A stretch of 16,744 nt of DNA from Candidatus Latescibacterota bacterium (GTDB lineage: Bacteria > Latescibacterota > MVCY01): NCBI GenBank assembly GCA_030669445.1, contig DAOVDP010000009.1, forward strand, positions 1-16,744, in the 5' to 3' direction. The position numbers were made by a program, and so were the translations under genes. The notes beneath the pieces are model-generated. The model searched no databases. It saw only the letters and a program-made list of their open reading frames with translations, and was not told the origin of the DNA. Below, piece by piece: positions 13,701 through 16,744 of this stretch. Positions within the stretch are counted from its first letter, which is position 1. Each line of letters begins with the position of its first letter.

Positions 13701-14352
13701 GGAGCTTGTTCAGTTCTCTCAAGATTTCCCCTCCAGCGGCTACATCGGCCAGGTGAATATGAAATTGGGAGGATTCTACTACTTGGAACGGCAATTTGTC
13801 AAAGCCGCAGACGCTTACCAGAAGGTGTTGGCGGATACCACTACGGCCCTGGTCCCTGATGCTATGTTTAATCTCATTCTCACTTACGAAAGGTTGGGTC
13901 AGTTGGGCCTGGCAATTGACATGGCGAAGAGACTGGTCCAACATCTCCCTGATTATGAATCCACGCCCCGGGTAAAGGTGAAGATGGGTATTTTTCTGAT
14001 GGAGTTGGAGAGATATGAAGAAGCCATCGAGCAGTTTAATCACTGCTTACATTGGAGCATCGGCGAACAGGAGGCAGAGATCAGGTATTACATCGCTGAA
14101 TGTTATTTCAACTTAGGCGAATATCAAAAGGCCCTCTACTGGTACCTCAGGGTAGCCTACCTGAATCCGGAACAACAGATGTGGGCAGTTACCGCCCAGT
14201 ATAAAGCAGGACAAGCCTGTGAGAAGTTGAACAGATTTATCCAGGCCAAAAATCTCTACGGACGAATAATAGTCCGCTATGGTGCCTCAAGCGAATGGGG
14301 AAGGGCAGCGAAGGAAAGACTGAAGAAATTGGCAGGTGGGCAACAGAAATAG
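10690..14352 (+). CDS. Giant periplasmic TPR protein
   Basis: 1,220 residues. The ATG at 10690 is chosen because it gives the signal peptide MRRPIIALVVCLFLGQTLAQA, with cleavage expected after AQA. AAGGAG (10668-10673) is 16 bases upstream, rather far, and lies within the folK end. After the signal peptide the protein consists almost wholly of tetratricopeptide repeats about 35-40 residues long, with recurring YP.S turns as in VNYPDD, TEYRDSP, KGYPQSPRRPEALLG, ERYPESSRADSAQYLLAQC, SRYPDSELRGRSRFQLGQL and KEFPGSDFADDASYHIAVC. This pattern resembles the CpoB/YbgF and BamD TPRs, so a scaffold in the periplasm, perhaps for outer-membrane assembly or envelope division, is plausible. No enzyme domain or membrane segment is seen besides the signal. 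The coupling to folK is probably positional rather than functional. Confidence 0.88.
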   Translation: MRRPIIALVVCLFLGQTLAQAREIDELGFAQKLYQDQMYELAAEQLRGFLRDRPADPKTSAAQLLLAHCYLEAEKPEGALHSYQDFIVNYPDDIHLPEAWKGCARSLILLGRPRKAAETYLKLQNLFPGSHLAPEALLEAGKIFSDAEQSPEAIQALRRLITEYRDSPLIDESHYWLGICSWETGNYTDALSEFAKVSSAQWRPRALLEITRIRFEQNNLNEARNIFSRLKKDFPKNPATGQAAILLAGQLREKGQFSQAAEFLQQASGVLPEGELKENALLGLADSYSLAKKDSLAVLWYRSFLKGYPQSPRRPEALLGLERTYLNQNDLESALRTFRKLQALAPDSKYAKFSYQLLAQAYLRNEQPAEAARFYTEYLSLCDQKKEAERVKFELGRIYQRDLHWLNRAVLLYQELAQGASALAESSQFALARCLEQQGESIRAREEYQLLLQRFPTGQFASEAYQRLEYIEQFSPDWRSATKRLVQVLKDGLTQGSEEQALYSLALTCYRELKDFEGTASVLRAYVERYPESSRADSAQYLLAQCYLKLHQKCILNGQPQAAKGFHKKAAEAYQTLVKNYPKSSWADDAAIFLIEKALSAAPSDSGRWQVMLNSYQQFLETYLESNRLDFVLLRIGDAYRGLGLEDSSLTQQAISIYQKLQDQFSQSPYADNARFGIGVCQIETGDFKAAEASFRSLLSRYPDSELRGRSRFQLGQLLFLRGDFQGATEEFRPLLTQRFSPDQSPQLIRLYLAQAYSQIGQVDQASVLYQEILKQTGEENETLTSLPESPEKKTIKRALLGLASLYEKKGKYTEAVDLCNQFLRSYPQDSTSDSVLFHKGKLLLSLGNESEAIRTWEELAQKFSSSVFAPEAAERVSTILLRQRKYQDALSAYTLALSLDQERMEVAGGITVCLLRTGQENRAGSALRSFKKEFGRSPEATQWIARFEYERGLLWWEQKTYKKAREQFQRVLKEFPGSDFADDASYHIAVCLLQQGKNNEAVEELVQFSQDFPSSGYIGQVNMKLGGFYYLERQFVKAADAYQKVLADTTTALVPDAMFNLILTYERLGQLGLAIDMAKRLVQHLPDYESTPRVKVKMGIFLMELERYEEAIEQFNHCLHWSIGEQEAEIRYYIAECYFNLGEYQKALYWYLRVAYLNPEQQMWAVTAQYKAGQACEKLNRFIQAKNLYGRIIVRYGASSEWGRAAKERLKKLAGGQQK

Positions 14353-14359
14353 CTTGGCT

Positions 14360-14388
14360 TTGCTAAATTAGGATATTGACTTTATAAT
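14360..14388 (+). promoter_or_regulatory. Possible promoter of the CNNM gene pair
   Basis: TTGCTA (14360-14365), a 17-bp spacer and a perfect TATAAT (14383-14388). The predicted start near 14395 would give a leader of about 160 nt made up mainly of the word-repeat region. Confidence 0.5.
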
Positions 14389-14391
14389 GAC

Positions 14392-14515
14392 AAAGTCTAA
14401 AGCTCAAATGCCAAATAAAATCCAAATGACTAAATGTCAAAAGTACCTTATACACCATGTTTCTCTTTTTGGACTTTGAGCTTGATTTGGCATTTGGATC
14501 TTGGTATTTGACATT
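14392..14515. repeat. Complementary word repeat in collinear order
   Basis: Five short words, AAAGTC (14392), AAGCTCAAA (14400), ATGCCAAAT (14408), ATCCAAATG (14420) and AATGTCAAA (14433), recur as exact reverse complements on the right: GACTTT (14472), TTTGAGCTT (14475), ATTTGGCAT (14485), CATTTGGAT (14491) and TTTGACATT (14507). The order is the same rather than reversed. The longest uninterrupted stem is about 12 bp (within 14405-14416 with 14485-14496). The rest of the 205-bp gap holds the putative promoter and the next ribosome site. Confidence 0.65.
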
Positions 14516-14557
14516 CATTCCATCAATCCTTAACACCAAGAAGGTGAACGCGGAGAT

Positions 14558-15781
14558 ATGGACTTACCTCTACAACTGATTTCACTGTTGGTGCTTCTGT
14601 TTCTGTCAGCGTTCTTCTCCTCAACGGAGACTGCCTTTTTCTCCTTGAGCAGACTCCAGTTGGGGAAAATAAACCAGGAGAAGTCATCAAAGGCCAAGCT
14701 TCTGGTATCTCAGCTTCAACATCCTCGCCGACTTCTCACCTCTGTGTTGGTAGGTAATACGCTGGTAAATGTGCTTGCGGCCAGTTTGGCCACCAGTATG
14801 CTTATAACCCTGCTGGGAGACAAAGGTGTCTGGATCTCTACTGTCTTGATGACTTTGTTAGTTCTTGCCTTAGGAGAGATAGCCCCCAAAAGTATAGCGG
14901 TGCACAATCCAGAGAAACTGGCAAAAAGAGCAGCTTTGCCTCTTTATTTGTTCTCGATGGCCATATTCCCAGTGCGGGAGGCTTTGAGGGCGCTGACGAG
15001 CCTTATCTATCCTGAGGAACAGAAGACTGCCAGGCTCACTGAGGAGGAGTTAAAGACGATGATAACTCTGGGGCATAGCAACGGCGCAGTAGCAGGATTT
15101 GAGAAAGAGACCATCACCCATATCCTTGAACTCAACCAGACGGCAGTGAAAGAGATTATGACCCCCAGAGTCGAGGTCTTCAGTTTAGATGAGAACATCC
15201 CCCTGTCGGAGGCCTGCCGGTTAGTAAAAGAAAGACGCTACTCCAGAGTTCCGGTGTATCGGGACTCAACGGAGAATATCGTGGGAATAGTCTATGCTAA
15301 GGATCTGCTGGCCTGCCAGGGTCAAAAGCAAAAAGGAGCCTTGCCGATCCGAAAGGTCGATTTTGTCCCTGAAACTAAGAGGTTAAACCAACTCCTGACC
15401 GAGTTCCAAGGTCGAAAGAAACACCTCTTCGTTGTAGTGGACGAATACGGGGCCTTAGCTGGAGTGGTCACCTTAGACGATCTATTAGAAGAGGTAGTGG
15501 GCAGGGTAGTAAATCAACCCACTCCAAGAGAGAGATACGAGTTTACAGACCGCTACACAATAAGAGTCTCTGCCCGAATGGAAATAGAGAGGTTCAACCA
15601 GCTATTGGGAACTGCCATTGATGCCGAGGATGTAGAGACTGTAGGCGGATTTGTTATCAGCAAAACCGGCAGAATTCCCCAAAAGGGAGAATCATTTCAT
15701 ATTGATCAGCTCCAGGTTAAAGTGATTGAAGCCCAAAGGAATCGAATTGTAGAATTAGAGATAAGGAAGGTTGAAGAATGA
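14558..15781 (+). CDS. CNNM/CorC-family membrane protein (DUF21-CBS-CorC_HlyC)
   Basis: 407 residues, a full-length member of the family that includes CorC, MpfA and the CNNM magnesium transporters. Residues 1-155 are the DUF21 membrane domain: FFSSTETAFFSLSRL (19-33), GNTLVNVLAASLATS (66-80), and LGEIAPKSIA (105-114) with the conserved GEI.PK. A CBS pair follows: MTPRVEVFSLDENI (201-214) with YSRVPVYRDS (228-237), then KHLFVVVDEYGALAGVVTLDDLLEEVVG (288-315). Residues about 325-405 are the CorC_HlyC domain (RYTIRVSARMEIERFNQLLG). The CBS pair binds ATP-Mg in characterised homologues and gates Mg2+ or related cation efflux; the ion here is not known. AAGGTG (14541-14546) is a moderate ribosome site. 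The stop overlaps the next ATG (ATGA), so the pair is translationally coupled and may form a heterodimer. Confidence 0.94.
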   Translation: MDLPLQLISLLVLLFLSAFFSSTETAFFSLSRLQLGKINQEKSSKAKLLVSQLQHPRRLLTSVLVGNTLVNVLAASLATSMLITLLGDKGVWISTVLMTLLVLALGEIAPKSIAVHNPEKLAKRAALPLYLFSMAIFPVREALRALTSLIYPEEQKTARLTEEELKTMITLGHSNGAVAGFEKETITHILELNQTAVKEIMTPRVEVFSLDENIPLSEACRLVKERRYSRVPVYRDSTENIVGIVYAKDLLACQGQKQKGALPIRKVDFVPETKRLNQLLTEFQGRKKHLFVVVDEYGALAGVVTLDDLLEEVVGRVVNQPTPRERYEFTDRYTIRVSARMEIERFNQLLGTAIDAEDVETVGGFVISKTGRIPQKGESFHIDQLQVKVIEAQRNRIVELEIRKVEE

Positions 15782-16744
15782 TCTGGTTTATTCCGCTAAT
15801 TGCTTTATTTGTGGTGCTTAGCGCCTTTTTCTCCGGGATGGAGACCGCGCTGGTTTCCTGCAGCCGGATAAGAATTCGTCACTCAGTTAAATCAGGCAAT
15901 AAAAAGGCAAGGGCTATCCAGCGGTTATTAGAGACTCCTGAGAAGGTGTTGGCTACCACTCTGGTGGGAACAAATATAGGGAATATTGCCGCCTCATCAC
16001 TGGCCACCTATCTGATTATTCATTTCGGCTACCGTCAACAGGCAGAGCTTTTAAACACGCTCATTATGGTGCCAATTATCTTAGTCTTCGGAGAGATCCT
16101 TCCCAAAGCTTTTTGCTATCATCGGGCAGATATCTTAGTGCTTTGGTTTGCAGATATCCTCAAGGGTTTATCCACCGTTCTGGCACCGATGGTTTCCTTT
16201 ACCTCATGGCCAGCCACTATGCTGCTTAAATTAACCAAGAAAACCGAATATGAGGGAAAGTTTCCCCTCAGCAGAGAAGAGCTCCAGATGTTGGTCAAAG
16301 AAGGCCACGGGGATGGGACTGTAACTCCCCAGAAGGCGAAGATGATCTACCGGACATTTGATTTCGGGCACACTCCGGTCAGAAACATCATGATCCCCCT
16401 GCAGTCGGTTGTCTCTCTCGGCGCTGACTCCTCTGTGAGCCAGGCAATCGCCACCGTGACGAACAGCGGGTATTCCCGGCTGTTAGTGTTTGAGGAGAAA
16501 AACTCTCGTATCCTCGGTATCGTCGCCGCCGCCGATCTGCTTGGTCTCAAACCAGATGCCCCTATAAAACCTCTGATAAGACCCGTGTCCGCAGTCAAAG
16601 CTACTACAACCAGGCTCGAAGATCTGTTGATCCAAATGCAGGAGAGTCAACATCCCCTGACGGTGGTGGTGAACAAAAAGAATATTCCCCTGGGCATAGT
16701 GACCATCGAGGACATTGTAGAGGAGATCGTGGGAGAGATCGAGG
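15778..16744 (+). CDS. Second CNNM/CorC-family membrane protein, cut by window end
   Basis: 322 residues are visible and the frame is open to the window edge. It starts at the ATG overlapping the preceding TGA. It is a diverged paralogue of the gene before it: ALFVVLSAFFSGMETALVSCSRI at the start, LVGTNIGNIAASSLATYL, and the GEILPK motif of DUF21. Then come LSREELQMLVKEG, a first CBS motif (FDFGHTPVRNIMIPLQSV, GYSRLLVFEEKNSRILGIV) and a second (HPLTVVVNKKNIPLGIVTIEDIVEEIVGEIE). The usual C-terminal CorC_HlyC domain would lie beyond the edge, and whether it is present cannot be seen. It is most likely a partner of the upstream paralogue in cation transport. Confidence 0.92.
   Translation, partial: MIWFIPLIALFVVLSAFFSGMETALVSCSRIRIRHSVKSGNKKARAIQRLLETPEKVLATTLVGTNIGNIAASSLATYLIIHFGYRQQAELLNTLIMVPIILVFGEILPKAFCYHRADILVLWFADILKGLSTVLAPMVSFTSWPATMLLKLTKKTEYEGKFPLSREELQMLVKEGHGDGTVTPQKAKMIYRTFDFGHTPVRNIMIPLQSVVSLGADSSVSQAIATVTNSGYSRLLVFEEKNSRILGIVAAADLLGLKPDAPIKPLIRPVSAVKATTTRLEDLLIQMQESQHPLTVVVNKKNIPLGIVTIEDIVEEIVGEIE

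Noticed and set aside
14353..14557. Small gene or regulatory RNA gene in the gap
   Set aside because: No open frame with a ribosome site, and no T-run terminator; the content is explained by the word repeat and a possible promoter.
1..16744. A coherent new defence, secretion or biosynthetic system
   Set aside because: Neighbours are housekeeping enzymes, envelope proteins and secreted proteins in separate transcription units; no nuclease, reverse transcriptase, toxin pair or biosynthetic core enzyme is seen.

Overview
The window looks like part of a chromosome from an uncultivated diderm bacterium of the FCB type (Latescibacterota, Zixibacteria, WOR-3 or a similar candidate phylum). This placement is an inference. 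It rests on three things seen in the sequence: C-terminal domains of the FlgD-Ig / type IX sorting kind (ending ...ASGIY...KAG...R..LLR), lipoprotein signal peptides together with a TolB-like propeller and large periplasmic TPR proteins, and dispersed repeats of the sort common in such genomes. Apart from one G+C-rich island, base composition looks near 50%.

Left part (1-2540, + strand): a MITE-like inverted repeat, then a tRNA-Gly(CCC) with its own promoter and terminator, then a two-gene envelope unit made of an LPP20-like exported protein and a TPR/SLH lipoprotein, closed by a terminator. From 2541 to 2870 there is no gene, only a nested palindromic repeat.

Central part (2870-8663, - strand): four exported-protein loci. 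In transcriptional order they are a small secreted protein (promoter at 8496), a TolB-like lipoprotein (promoter at 7642), and a gluzincin metalloprotease whose reading frame breaks at about 4706 but continues in the next frame as a beta-helix / TPR / C-terminal sorting region. Beyond that gene's terminator lies an orphan, frameshifted second sorting domain containing a heptanucleotide repeat. The last 0.9 kb of the protease gene is much richer in G+C than the rest. The simplest reading is that the original C-terminus was replaced and left behind.

Right part (8629-16744): thiL (- strand) and folB-folK (+ strand) diverge from a 99-bp region. Its two near-consensus promoters share a palindrome through their -35 boxes, and the folB transcript is predicted to be leaderless. 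folK overlaps a 1,220-residue periplasmic TPR protein. After a 205-bp gap holding a promoter and an unusual word-repeat come two overlapping CNNM/CorC-type membrane proteins, the second cut by the window edge.

I see no new defence or biosynthetic system. The most notable items are the split metalloprotease with its exchanged and leftover sorting domains, the heptamer array that sets the reading frame of the leftover domain, a recurring terminator family, and the compact promoter architecture.
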